In this document: positions 46,429 through 54,688 of the stretch, one piece after another | Layout: every line of letters begins with the position of its first letter | How positions within the stretch are numbered: position 1 is the first letter of the stretch | Assembly: GCF_002980495.1 (NCBI RefSeq) | Contig: NZ_PVBR01000002.1 | Location: 62,001-126,000 of the forward strand | Source of the DNA: Phyllobacterium phragmitis | GTDB lineage: Bacteria; Pseudomonadota; Alphaproteobacteria; Rhizobiales; Rhizobiaceae | DNA length: 64,000 nt | Direction of reading: 5' to 3' | The notes under the pieces: model-generated | What the model was told of the DNA's origin: nothing | Database searches by the model: none | The model's input: only the letters and a program-made list of their open reading frames with translations | Translations under genes and position numbers: made by a program

Positions 46429-48201
46429 TCACACCAATTCCCGCCCCTTGGCGTCGATGGCGTTGGCGACGGCTTCGTCGGTCGCCTCGTCGGGCAGCAG
46501 CATCTCGTTATGCGCCTTGCCGGAAGGGATCATCGGGAAGCAGTTGGCGAGATTCGCCACGCGACAATCGAAGATCACCGGCTTCTTGACGTCGATCATC
46601 TCCTGGATCGCATCGTCGAGATCGCCCGGCTTCTCGCAGCGTATGCCATGGCCGCCATAGGCTTCCGCCAGCTTGACGAAATCCGGCATCGCCTCCGTGT
46701 AGGAATGCGACAGGCGGTTGCCGTGCAAGAGCTGCTGCCACTGGCGCACCATGCCCATATATTGATTGTTCAGGATGAAGATCTTGATCGGCGCTTCGAA
46801 TTGAACCGCCGTACTCATCTCCTGCATGGTCATCTGCACCGAAGCATCGCCGGCGATATCGATGACCAGCGCATCCGGATGCGCGATCTGCACGCCAAGC
46901 GCGGCAGGCAGGCCATAGCCCATCGTGCCGAGGCCGCCCGAAGTCATCCAGCGATTGGGCGCTTCGAAGCCGAAGAACTGCGCCGCCCACATCTGGTGCT
47001 GGCCAACTTCCGTGGTGATGTAGGTGTCGTGCCCCTTGGTCATCTCATAAAGCCGCTGGATCGCATATTGCGGCATGATGACGTCCTTGTTGGACGCATA
47101 GGCCAGCGAATTGCGCGTCCGCCATTTGTCGATCTGCGCCCACCAACCGGCAATCGCCCTCTTCTCGGGCTTCGTCTCCGATGCCCGCCACTGGCGCACC
47201 ATATCCTCCAGAACACGGCCGACATCGCCGATAACAGGCACATCGACACGGACGACCTTGTTGATCGAGGACGGATCGATATCGATATGGATCTTCTTCG
47301 AGTTCGGCGAAAACGCATCGAGCCGGCCGGTGATACGGTCGTCGAAGCGCGCGCCGATGCACAGCATGACGTCGCAATCATGCATCGTCATGTTGGCCTC
47401 GTAGGTGCCGTGCATGCCGAGCATGCCGAGCCAGTTCTTTCCCGATGCCGGATAGGCGCCGAGCCCCATCAGCGTCGACGTGATCGGAAAATTGGTCAGT
47501 TCCACCAGTTCGCGCAGCAAGTGACTTGCCTGCGGGCCGGAATTGATGACGCCCCCGCCGGAATAGATGACCGGCTTCCTGGCCGAGGTCAGAAGCTCGA
47601 TCGCCTGCGCAATAGCATTCTGGTCGCCATCCATGGTCGGACGATAGCTGGTGCGCGGCGCGGTCTGCGGCGGCGTGTATATCCCGGTGGCGAACTGGAC
47701 ATCCTTCGGAACATCGACGACGACAGGCCCGGGACGGCCCGTGCTGGCGACATGGAAGGCCTCGTGCAGGACGCGGGCGAGATCATTGACGTCCTTCACC
47801 AGCCAATTGTGTTTGGTGCAGGGACGGGTGATACCGACGGTATCGCATTCCTGAAACGCATCGGAACCGATGAGCGAGGTCGGGACCTGACCGGAAATGC
47901 AGACGAGCGGGATGGAATCCATCAGCGCATCCTGCAGTGGCGTGACGGCATTGGTCGCGCCGGGACCTGACGTCACCAGCATGACGCCGACCTTGCCGGT
48001 CGAGCGCGCATAGCCTTCCGCCGCGTGGCCTGCGCCCTGCTCGTGACGCACCAGGATGTGCTCGATCTGATCCTGCTGGAAAAGTTCGTCATAGATCGGC
48101 AGAACCGCACCGCCCGGATAGCCGAAAATATGCTCGACGCCCTGGTCGATGAGCGCCTGCACAACCATCTCGGCACCCGTCATCTCGCGGTTTCCCGCCA
48201 T
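46429..48201 (-). CDS. ilvI: Acetolactate synthase large subunit
   Basis: The 590-aa thiamine-diphosphate enzyme makes acetolactate and acetohydroxybutyrate. N-terminal binding domain: GVEHIFGYPGGAVLPIYDEL with the catalytic Glu in RHEQGAGHAAEG. Middle FAD-binding domain: ARFDDRITGRLDAF. C-terminal cofactor motif: GDASVQMTMQEMSTAVQF…NNQY, the GDx-NN pattern. The frame opens at 48249, but ATG 48201 has GGGGAGG 7 nt upstream and is preferred. Expression is probably set by the attenuator at 48318-48425. Confidence 0.95.
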   Translation of the reverse strand: MAGNREMTGAEMVVQALIDQGVEHIFGYPGGAVLPIYDELFQQDQIEHILVRHEQGAGHAAEGYARSTGKVGVMLVTSGPGATNAVTPLQDALMDSIPLVCISGQVPTSLIGSDAFQECDTVGITRPCTKHNWLVKDVNDLARVLHEAFHVASTGRPGPVVVDVPKDVQFATGIYTPPQTAPRTSYRPTMDGDQNAIAQAIELLTSARKPVIYSGGGVINSGPQASHLLRELVELTNFPITSTLMGLGAYPASGKNWLGMLGMHGTYEANMTMHDCDVMLCIGARFDDRITGRLDAFSPNSKKIHIDIDPSSINKVVRVDVPVIGDVGRVLEDMVRQWRASETKPEKRAIAGWWAQIDKWRTRNSLAYASNKDVIMPQYAIQRLYEMTKGHDTYITTEVGQHQMWAAQFFGFEAPNRWMTSGGLGTMGYGLPAALGVQIAHPDALVIDIAGDASVQMTMQEMSTAVQFEAPIKIFILNNQYMGMVRQWQQLLHGNRLSHSYTEAMPDFVKLAEAYGGHGIRCEKPGDLDDAIQEMIDVKKPVIFDCRVANLANCFPMIPSGKAHNEMLLPDEATDEAVANAIDAKGRELV

Positions 48202-48317
48202 GTCACGGCCTCCCCGGCGCGTCTCTGTTTCGCGTTTTCCTGCCGTCATCGTCGTTTTCCCGTCTATCGTTCCGTCTCTATCGGATTTGCGTTTCGTTTA
48301 GCTGGATTGAGGATAAT

Positions 48318-48385
48318 AAAAAAGGCCCCCGAAGGAGCCTTGTGTGTCGCGCATGGGAGGCCAATGCCGGATGGTTACACCATCC
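48318..48385 (-). promoter_or_regulatory. ilv attenuator: terminator and alternative stems
   Basis: On the minus strand, AAGGCTCC-TTCG-GGGGCCTT plus TTTT (48341-48318) is a rho-independent terminator. The segment GGCCTCC (48362-48356) can pair perfectly with GGGGGCC (48330-48324), which includes most of the terminator's 3' arm, forming an antiterminator. A further 7-bp hairpin GGATGGT/ACCATCC (48385-48369) contains the leader-peptide stop codon. This is the layout of classical amino-acid attenuation. Confidence 0.85.
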
Positions 48386-48425
48386 TGCCCACGCGCGCTC
48401 GTACTACGATAAGAATTGTCTTCAT
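48375..48425 (-). CDS. ilv leader peptide
   Basis: A 16-codon reading frame MKTILIVVRARVGRMV between the attenuator and the likely promoter. It has Ile-Leu-Ile-Val-Val in a row and Val again at codons 12 and 16, the regulatory residues expected for control of branched-chain amino-acid synthesis. When charged Ile, Leu or Val tRNA is scarce, a ribosome stalled in this stretch would free the antiterminator. The ribosome-binding site is weak by eye. Confidence 0.85.
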   Translation of the reverse strand: MKTILIVVRARVGRMV

Positions 48426-48548
48426 GGTTGGAAAGATTAATCGCGGAACCATCGCGCGTCAACGGCTAAAATGAAAGGGCCGGGAATGACGACCGGCATT
48501 ACTAACCTTATCTCAATACGCAGCCGCTAGCGTCTGTCTTATGGAATC

Positions 48549-48692
48549 GGCGCCAAGCGCCCTCGCCCTTCGAGGCTCCGTTCCGCTTTGCTCCACTACG
48601 CACCTCAGGATGAGGGCTGTTGGAGCGACGCCGCCCTTCACCCTCATCCTGAGGTGCGAGCGGAGCGAGCCTCGAAGGGCGAGGGTGAAGGG
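48549..48692. repeat. Long dispersed palindrome (CGCCAAGCGCCCTCG type), copy 2
   Basis: Second and more symmetrical copy of the element at 43959. It contains CGCCCTTCGAGGCTCCGTTC, CACCTCAGGATGAGGGCT and CTCATCCTGAGGTGCGAG, and closes with GCGAGGGTGAAGGG. The halves are inverted copies. It sits just before the herA start and creates a spurious 57-codon upstream extension of that frame. Confidence 0.8.
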
Positions 48693-48711
48693 ACTAACGG
48701 GGGCAAGTGGG

Positions 48712-50583
48712 ATGCAGCACGAACAGGAGCGCGTTGTCGCGCGCAACCGCACCGAGGGCTATATCATCGAATGCGACGGCGACCGCGCCACCATCGCGGC
48801 CATCGCCGGCCCCTCGGTCACCGCATCGGAAGATTACTGGGCCGTCGGACAGCTCATCTCCGTGCGGGTCGGGGAAAACCGGCTGGTCGGGCTGATCCAC
48901 AAGGTGGATATGCCCGATGCCGCATGGCAAAAGGATGCAGACAATATCATCCACATCCATATCGAGCTGATCGGCGAGGTGCGCAGCGGCCCCGAAGAAA
49001 ACGCGTCCTTCACCTCGGGCGTTTCGCAATATCCGCATATGGGCGCCATCGCGCACCGCATCCGCGCCTCCGATCTCGCCGCCATCTATGCCGCGAGCGA
49101 ACGTAAGACCGTTGCGATCGGAACGCTGACGCAGGACAAAAATATTCCCGCGCTCGTCTCCATCGATGATCTGCTTTCGCGCCATTTTGCCGTCGTCGGC
49201 ACGACGGGCGTCGGCAAATCGAGCGCGGTAACGCTTCTGTTGCGCAAGGTGGTGACCGAGCGCCCAGACGTTCGCGTGTTGATCCTCGACCCGCACAATG
49301 AATTCGCCACCGCCTTCCCCGATCACGCGATCGTCGTCGATCCCGCCAATCTCGACCTGCCCTTCTGGATGTTCCGGCTGGAGGAATTCGCCGACGTGCT
49401 GTTCCGCGGCCGCGAGCCCAATGCGGGCGAGATGGATGCGCTGCGGGACATGATCCAGATCGCCCGCGAGCGTTTCCGCATGTCGGACAGCCAGGCATCG
49501 ACGCTTCTGCGACGGCGCGAACGTGATACCCGGCCGGTAACGGCGGATACGCCCATCCCCTACCGCATATCCGATCTCCTGGCGCTGATCGACCAGCGCA
49601 CGGGGCAACTCGATGGAAAGGCGGAGCGGCCGCATCTCAAGGCGCTGAAGACGCGGCTGGAATCGATTGTCAACGATCCCCGCTTCCGCTTCATGTTCGC
49701 CGCCTCGACCATCGCCGATACGATGCGTCAGATGATCGGACGCATCTTCCGCATTCCACAGGACGGCCGCCCGATCTGCGTCTTTCAGCTCTCCGGCCTG
49801 CCGTCGGAGGTCGTCAATGCGGTCGCTTCGGTACTGTGCCGCCTGGCCTTCGATATCGCAGCGTCGAGCGACGGCAAGATCCAGACGCTCGTCGTCTGCG
49901 AGGAAGCCCACCGCTACATCCCCGCCGATCCGGACGCCGGGTTCTGGCCGACACGCCAGGCCATCTCCCGCATCGCCAAGGAGGGCCGCAAATACGGCGT
50001 CTATCTCGGCGTCATCACCCAGCGCCCCGGCGAGCTCGACCCGACGATCCTGTCCCAGTGCAACACGATCTTCGCCATGCGGCTCGGCAACGAACGCGAC
50101 CAGCAGATCATCAAGGGCGCCATAACAGGGGCCGCGAAGAGCATGACGAATTTCCTGTCGTCCATCGCCAATCGCGAGGCCGTCGCATTCGGTGAAGCGC
50201 TGTCGACGCCGATGCGCATGACCTTCGAGACCATTCCCGCCAACAAGCTGCCTGGCGCGCATATCCAGGAACAGCAGCAATCCATGCGCACGGGCGACAG
50301 GCGGATATCGCTCGAAAGCGTCGTCGAGCGGCTGCGCCATTTCGACAGCTCTGCCTCCGAGACCTCCGATTATGACGCGGAGGCGGAGGGCCCCGACGAG
50401 CAGCGCCCGTCGCTTCCACCGATCCTGCCGCTCGATCCCGGCCAACGTACGGCGGCGGCGCCTGAATCCGACTGGCGCATGCGCCACGCCGAAACGCGGG
50501 AAGAGCATCTCAGGATGATAGAAAAACAGCAACACCCCCGCGCCAACGACCTCGTCCGGTCTTTCCGCAATGATAGGAGCTAG
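48712..50583 (+). CDS. herA: HerA-like hexameric ATPase
   Basis: The 623-aa product has an N-terminal HAS-barrel domain (about 1-150: RNRTEGYIIEC, SVRVGENRLVGLI) followed by a FtsK/HerA ATPase core. The core has Walker A VVGTTGVGKSSAV near residue 160, ILDPHNEF, and Walker B VVCEEAHRYIP. HerA works with nuclease NurA in DNA end resection in archaea, and with Sir2 or DUF4297 partners in some defence systems. No NurA-like gene is seen here. The start at 48712 is used because the frame before it is repeat DNA. Its last 4 bp overlap the convergent kinase-like gene. Confidence 0.92.
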   Translation: MQHEQERVVARNRTEGYIIECDGDRATIAAIAGPSVTASEDYWAVGQLISVRVGENRLVGLIHKVDMPDAAWQKDADNIIHIHIELIGEVRSGPEENASFTSGVSQYPHMGAIAHRIRASDLAAIYAASERKTVAIGTLTQDKNIPALVSIDDLLSRHFAVVGTTGVGKSSAVTLLLRKVVTERPDVRVLILDPHNEFATAFPDHAIVVDPANLDLPFWMFRLEEFADVLFRGREPNAGEMDALRDMIQIARERFRMSDSQASTLLRRRERDTRPVTADTPIPYRISDLLALIDQRTGQLDGKAERPHLKALKTRLESIVNDPRFRFMFAASTIADTMRQMIGRIFRIPQDGRPICVFQLSGLPSEVVNAVASVLCRLAFDIAASSDGKIQTLVVCEEAHRYIPADPDAGFWPTRQAISRIAKEGRKYGVYLGVITQRPGELDPTILSQCNTIFAMRLGNERDQQIIKGAITGAAKSMTNFLSSIANREAVAFGEALSTPMRMTFETIPANKLPGAHIQEQQQSMRTGDRRISLESVVERLRHFDSSASETSDYDAEAEGPDEQRPSLPPILPLDPGQRTAAAPESDWRMRHAETREEHLRMIEKQQHPRANDLVRSFRNDRS

Positions 50584-51194
50584 GTGTTCGGTCCCATCAT
50601 TTCCAGGCAGCGCAGGGCCAGTTCTTCTTCGGAAACATCTTCTCCGACATCAATGTTCGGAAGGGACAACCGAACGACTTCGCTGCGGATGAAGTGATTG
50701 AATGCCAGTGTCCGATCGAGAAAGCGATCGACCAACTTCCGGCCGAATGGCACCATTTCTGAGTAGCGGCTTTCCGCATAAATACGATTTCTGATCAAAT
50801 CTTCCGACGCGGTGAGCCAGGCAGCAAAGACTCTGTCCGTCAGAACCTGAACGGCATGATCCGGCAGCAGCGCCGATCCCTCCAGAACAAGACTTGACGC
50901 CGTTTCATCGGAAGACTGCCGGATGATCAGCGGTTCTATGAGAGGCTTCCACATGGCCTTATAATGCGAGAGAACCGACGACATAAGCTGATCTGCATCA
51001 AGCCTGTCATAGTGCTCCATGACATGCGGGGGGAGGCTCTCGGGCGGGCTTCGCCACGGTCGGCCAGGATGGCGCGCCAAACTGTCAGTGGATTCATGCT
51101 TCCAACCAAGCTTACGAGCCAGATTTTCCGCAAGAGTCGATTTTCCCATATGGGAGGTTCCACCGATCAGGACAAGCGATTTTTCGTTCGTCAT
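50580..51194 (-). CDS. P-loop kinase-like ATPase
   Basis: A 204-aa protein with an N-terminal Walker A motif GGTSHMGKST (about residues 11-20) and, after LVLEGSALLPDHAVQV, an LID-like arginine-rich helix (DLIRNRIYAESRYS). It has the size of a small-molecule kinase such as 2-phosphoglycerate kinase or an AAA-type phosphotransferase, but I cannot assign a substrate. It is convergent with herA, overlapping by 4 bp. Its AT content looks higher than that of its neighbours, so it may be acquired. Confidence 0.8.
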   Translation of the reverse strand: MTNEKSLVLIGGTSHMGKSTLAENLARKLGWKHESTDSLARHPGRPWRSPPESLPPHVMEHYDRLDADQLMSSVLSHYKAMWKPLIEPLIIRQSSDETASSLVLEGSALLPDHAVQVLTDRVFAAWLTASEDLIRNRIYAESRYSEMVPFGRKLVDRFLDRTLAFNHFIRSEVVRLSLPNIDVGEDVSEEELALRCLEMMGPNT

Positions 51195-51244
51195 GACTTG
51201 ATACAGCAGTCCTGCCCGTCAGAAGTCAACGAAAGCCCACCCGA

Positions 51245-52036
51245 TCACACACAAACGCGGTCGCGGCCCATATTCTTGGCCTTGTAGAGCAGCTTGTCCG
51301 CCCGGCGATAAAAATCCTGCCAGCCCTCGCGCTTGTCCCATACGGCAACGCCGATGCTCGTCGTCACTTTCAGATGCGCATCGTCTATCGTGATATTGAT
51401 TTCCGAAATGGCCTTGCGGATCCGGTCGGCGAGCTTGGCCAGCAATTCCTTGTCCATATTGGGGGCGACGACAGCGAATTCCTCCCCGCCGAGGCGCGCG
51501 ACGACATCATGATAGCGCGTATAATCCTTCAGGCAGCGGGCGACCTCGCGCAAAACCGCATCTCCGACGACATGCCCATGTGTGTCGTTGACTGATTTGA
51601 AATGATCGAGATCGAGGATCATCAGCCCCACCGGCTTGTTGATGCGGCCGAACTGCGCCAGGTATTCCTTCAGCGCTTCGTCGAAATAGCGCCTGTTCTG
51701 CATTCCGGTCAGCCCATCGGTCAGCGCCGCATGCGCCAGTGATTCGGATCGGGCCGAGAGAATTTGCGCCATCTCCTGGAGTTTTCCGTGATCCTGCGCC
51801 TGAAAGCGGATCAGCGGATAGATCAGAAAAATTCCGCAAAACAACGCAGCAACCAGAAACAGAGCGGCAAGGCTGTTGGCGGCGGCGATATAGTCGACCA
51901 GCGTGGCTGCATTCTCGCTCGCCGATATCGGAGACAGAATATCCACAGCCGTCTTGACGCGATAGAGCATGATGCCCACGCCGCCCAGAAAGACGATCAG
52001 GATAAAGAATGATGTCTCTGATTTATGAAAACGCAT
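51245..52036 (-). CDS. Diguanylate cyclase (GGDEF)
   Basis: A 263-aa membrane protein with two helices (about 10-27 and 55-73) bracketing a short periplasmic segment, then a GGDEF domain (about 100-260). The active site is GGEEF (LGGEEFAVV), preceded by LDLDHFKSVNDTHGH. The inhibitory I-site RxxD is present as RYHD five residues before it, so product feedback is likely intact. It makes cyclic di-GMP, controlling surface attachment and motility. Confidence 0.93.
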   Translation of the reverse strand: MRFHKSETSFFILIVFLGGVGIMLYRVKTAVDILSPISASENAATLVDYIAAANSLAALFLVAALFCGIFLIYPLIRFQAQDHGKLQEMAQILSARSESLAHAALTDGLTGMQNRRYFDEALKEYLAQFGRINKPVGLMILDLDHFKSVNDTHGHVVGDAVLREVARCLKDYTRYHDVVARLGGEEFAVVAPNMDKELLAKLADRIRKAISEINITIDDAHLKVTTSIGVAVWDKREGWQDFYRRADKLLYKAKNMGRDRVCV

Positions 52037-52130
52037 CTGTACGCGCTGCCCCCTGCGACGCCATATTCAACCTATAGGCGTTTCGCTCCCGTTAATCGCG
52101 TCATCCGAATAAGCTGCTTTGATCCCGCCG

Positions 52131-53048
52131 TCAGGAAAAAGATTCCGTCTGGTTTACATCGCGTAAAATCTGCCAGCCGGAATCGAGCTGATTGCGGAAC
52201 CAGGTCATCTGCCGCTTGGCATATTGCCGCGTCGCGATCTTCGCCCGTTCCGCCGCTTCCTCGAACGTAATTTCCCCGGCCAAAGCAGCGCCGATCTCGC
52301 GCACGCCAATGGCCTTCATCGCCGGCAGCGCCTCGGAAAGCCCCAGCGCAAGCAATGCCTTGACCTCATCGACGGCACCGCTGTGCATCATCATGTCGAA
52401 GCGCCGCGAAATGCGCTGGGCAAGCAACGCCCTGTCCGGCAGGATCACCACGCGGCGTACGGCTTCGGCATCGACCAGTGCCCTGCCCTTCTCCTTCTGC
52501 CAATCGTAGATCGACCGCCCTGACGCTTCCATCACCTCCAGCGCCCGGACGATCCTCTGCCCATCCGTTGGCCGAAGAATCGTGGCTGCAACGGCATCCA
52601 TGCCGGAAAGCACGCGATGCAGCGCCGGCGCCCCCTCCGCCGCTAGTCTTCCCCGCCAGCGCTCGCGCACTTCATCTGGCACATCGGGCATATCGGACAG
52701 CCCGCCGGTGAGCGCGCGGAAATAAAGCCCCGTGCCGCCGACGAAAACCGGCACGCGCCCCCGCAGCTCGGGCCGGTTCAGCAGCGCTTCCACATCCCCG
52801 AGCCACCGTCCGGTCGAATAGAGTTGCGACGGCGGCACGTGTCCGTAAAGATAATGCGGAGCAGCTAGCAGATCGTCGGCTTGCGGCCGCGCCGTCAGGA
52901 GGTCGAGAACGCCATAGACCTGCATGGAATCGGTATTGACGATGAACCCGTCCCGCTCCTTGGCGAGACGCAGCGCCAGCGCCGACTTGCCGCTTGCCGT
53001 CGGTCCGGCTATCAGGATCGCATTCTTGATCGTCACATCACCCACCAT
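52131..53048 (-). CDS. miaA: tRNA dimethylallyltransferase
   Basis: The 305-aa enzyme adds dimethylallyl to A37 of tRNAs reading UNN codons. P-loop GPTASGKSA near residue 15, [18 protein letters not shown], then [19 protein letters not shown] are standard for MiaA, with [15 protein letters not shown] near the C-terminus. It is divergent from serB with only 15 bp between start codons, so its promoter must overlap coding sequence. Confidence 0.95.
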   Translation of the reverse strand: MVGDVTIKNAILIAGPTASGKSALALRLAKERDGFIVNTDSMQVYGVLDLLTARPQADDLLAAPHYLYGHVPPSQLYSTGRWLGDVEALLNRPELRGRVPVFVGGTGLYFRALTGGLSDMPDVPDEVRERWRGRLAAEGAPALHRVLSGMDAVAATILRPTDGQRIVRALEVMEASGRSIYDWQKEKGRALVDAEAVRRVVILPDRALLAQRISRRFDMMMHSGAVDEVKALLALGLSEALPAMKAIGVREIGAALAGEITFEEAAERAKIATRQYAKRQMTWFRNQLDSGWQILRDVNQTESFS

Positions 53049-53063
53049 GCCGGGAATTGCTTC

Positions 53064-53951
53064 ATGTCACTGGTCGCCACGCTCATCGCCAATCCGGCTC
53101 GCCCGATACTGTCCTCGTCGCTGGGGATTAAAGCTTGCGCCGCGGTGAATGCAACCGGACTTTATTGGCTGGCCGACGGCATCGCCTGCGATCTGGCCCT
53201 GAAGGACGGCACCGATGCCGCCGAGGCAGCAGCACGTCTGCGCGACGCGGTCGATGGCGAGCCGGTCGATATCGTCGTGCAGGAACAGGACGGAAGACGC
53301 AAGAAGATGCTGATCGCCGACATGGATTCCACCATGATCGGCCAGGAATGCATCGACGAACTGGCTGAGGAAGCAGGCCTGCGCGATGCCGTGGCGGCAA
53401 TTACCGCGCGCGCCATGAATGGCGAGATCGCCTTCGAACCGGCACTGCGCGAGCGCGTGGCACTCCTGAAGGATCTGCCGCTTTCCGTCATCGACAAGGT
53501 GATCGCCAGCCGCATCACGCTGACGCCGGGCGGTGTCGAGCTGGTGCGCACGATGAAGAAGCATGGCGCCTACACCGCGCTGGTATCGGGCGGCTTCACC
53601 GTTTTCACCCGGCGCATCGCCCAGATGATCGGCTTCAACGAGGACCGCGCCAATCTGCTCCTCGATGATGGCAAGTTGCTGACCGGCGAAGTGGCCGAAC
53701 CGATCCTCGGACGCGAGGCGAAGGTCGAACGGCTGATCGATATCTGCGGACGGCTCGGGATCACCACCGAGGACGCGATTGCCGTCGGCGACGGCGCCAA
53801 TGATCTCGGCATGCTGCAGCTCGCCGGAACCGGCGTCGCGCTCCACGCCAAACCGGTGGTCGCCGAGCAGGTGAAAATCCGCATCGACCATGGCGACCTC
53901 TCCGCACTTCTCTACATCCAGGGCTATCGCAAAACGGATTTCGTGACATGA
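53064..53951 (+). CDS. serB: Phosphoserine phosphatase
   Basis: A 295-aa HAD enzyme for the last step of serine synthesis. An N-terminal ACT-like segment (about 1-80) precedes the HAD core: [20 protein letters not shown] with the nucleophile Asp, [11 protein letters not shown], and [12 protein letters not shown]. The frame opens upstream at 52881 inside miaA sequence on the other strand; ATG 53064 is chosen as it starts family homology. Its stop overlaps the GNAT start by 4 bp. Confidence 0.95.
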   Translation: MSLVATLIANPARPILSSSLGIKACAAVNATGLYWLADGIACDLALKDGTDAAEAAARLRDAVDGEPVDIVVQEQDGRRKKMLIADMDSTMIGQECIDELAEEAGLRDAVAAITARAMNGEIAFEPALRERVALLKDLPLSVIDKVIASRITLTPGGVELVRTMKKHGAYTALVSGGFTVFTRRIAQMIGFNEDRANLLLDDGKLLTGEVAEPILGREAKVERLIDICGRLGITTEDAIAVGDGANDLGMLQLAGTGVALHAKPVVAEQVKIRIDHGDLSALLYIQGYRKTDFVT

Positions 53952-54511
53952 TCATTACAGAGACCGAACGGCTGATCATCCGCAACTGGCAGGAGCATGA
54001 TCGCGCGCTTTTTCATGAGATCAACTCCGACCCTGAGGTCATGGAGTATTTCGGTTTCCTCCGTGACCGTGAGCAATCGGACGAATTGCTCGACAGGCTC
54101 AAGATGGACATCGACGCGACGGGCTATGGCTTCTATGCGCTGGAGGAGCGCGCCACGCGCGCCTGCCTCGGCTTCGCCGGCCTCGCTCTCACCGATCTCG
54201 AACCGCATTTTCCCAAGGGAACCGTCGAAATCGGCTGGCGGCTGGCGAAACGCCACTGGGGCAAGGGCTATGTGACGGAAGCCGGACGCCAGCTGCTTGC
54301 GCACGGCTTCGACGAGCGCGGGCTGGACGAGATCGTCTCCTTCGCCGTCTTCAACAACCACCGCTCGACCGCCGTCATGCAGCGCCTCGGCATGAAACGC
54401 GATCCGGCCCGCGACTTCGACCATCCGAAGGTGAGCGACGCGACACCGCATCTCAAACCGCACGTCGTCTACAGCATCGCACGGCAGGATCGGCTCGGAA
54501 TCAAAACCTGA
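53948..54511 (+). CDS. GNAT family N-acetyltransferase
   Basis: A 187-aa GNAT of the RimJ/RimL type: ITETERLIIRNWQEHDRALF, VEIGWRLAKRHWGKGYVTEAG with the acetyl-CoA binding loop, then VFNNHRSTAVMQRLGMKRD. It could acetylate a ribosomal protein or a small amine. It is translationally coupled to serB by ATGA. Confidence 0.92.
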   Translation: MIITETERLIIRNWQEHDRALFHEINSDPEVMEYFGFLRDREQSDELLDRLKMDIDATGYGFYALEERATRACLGFAGLALTDLEPHFPKGTVEIGWRLAKRHWGKGYVTEAGRQLLAHGFDERGLDEIVSFAVFNNHRSTAVMQRLGMKRDPARDFDHPKVSDATPHLKPHVVYSIARQDRLGIKT

Positions 54512-54591
54512 GCACTTGCGGGTAAGCGATTCGAATCGCGAGGGTTTCTCTCTGGAATCCGCTGCAGCAGCGGAGAGGTATATGCTCCTCA

Positions 54592-54628
54592 GCCGTGGGT
54601 CCTCGGGCTTGACCCGAGGGCCCACGGC
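54592..54628. repeat. Dispersed palindrome (GCCATGGG type), copy 2
   Basis: GCCGTGGG and CCCACGGC enclose CCTCGGGCTTGACCCGAGG, matching the element at 38996-39032. It lies between the convergent GNAT and degP genes. Confidence 0.65.
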
Positions 54629-54688
54629 AAAGAGGCGAGACCATTCCGGTCAATCCCGACGCGATCCATCCTGGCGGACGGTGTATCC

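Noticed and set aside
48541-48711. N-terminal extension of HerA by 57 codons
   Set aside because: The stretch translates a dispersed palindromic repeat; the HAS-barrel domain starts after ATG 48712.
48694-50535. 613-codon minus-strand frame opposite herA
   Set aside because: Antisense shadow; the HerA protein on the plus strand has clear motifs and the antisense product has none.
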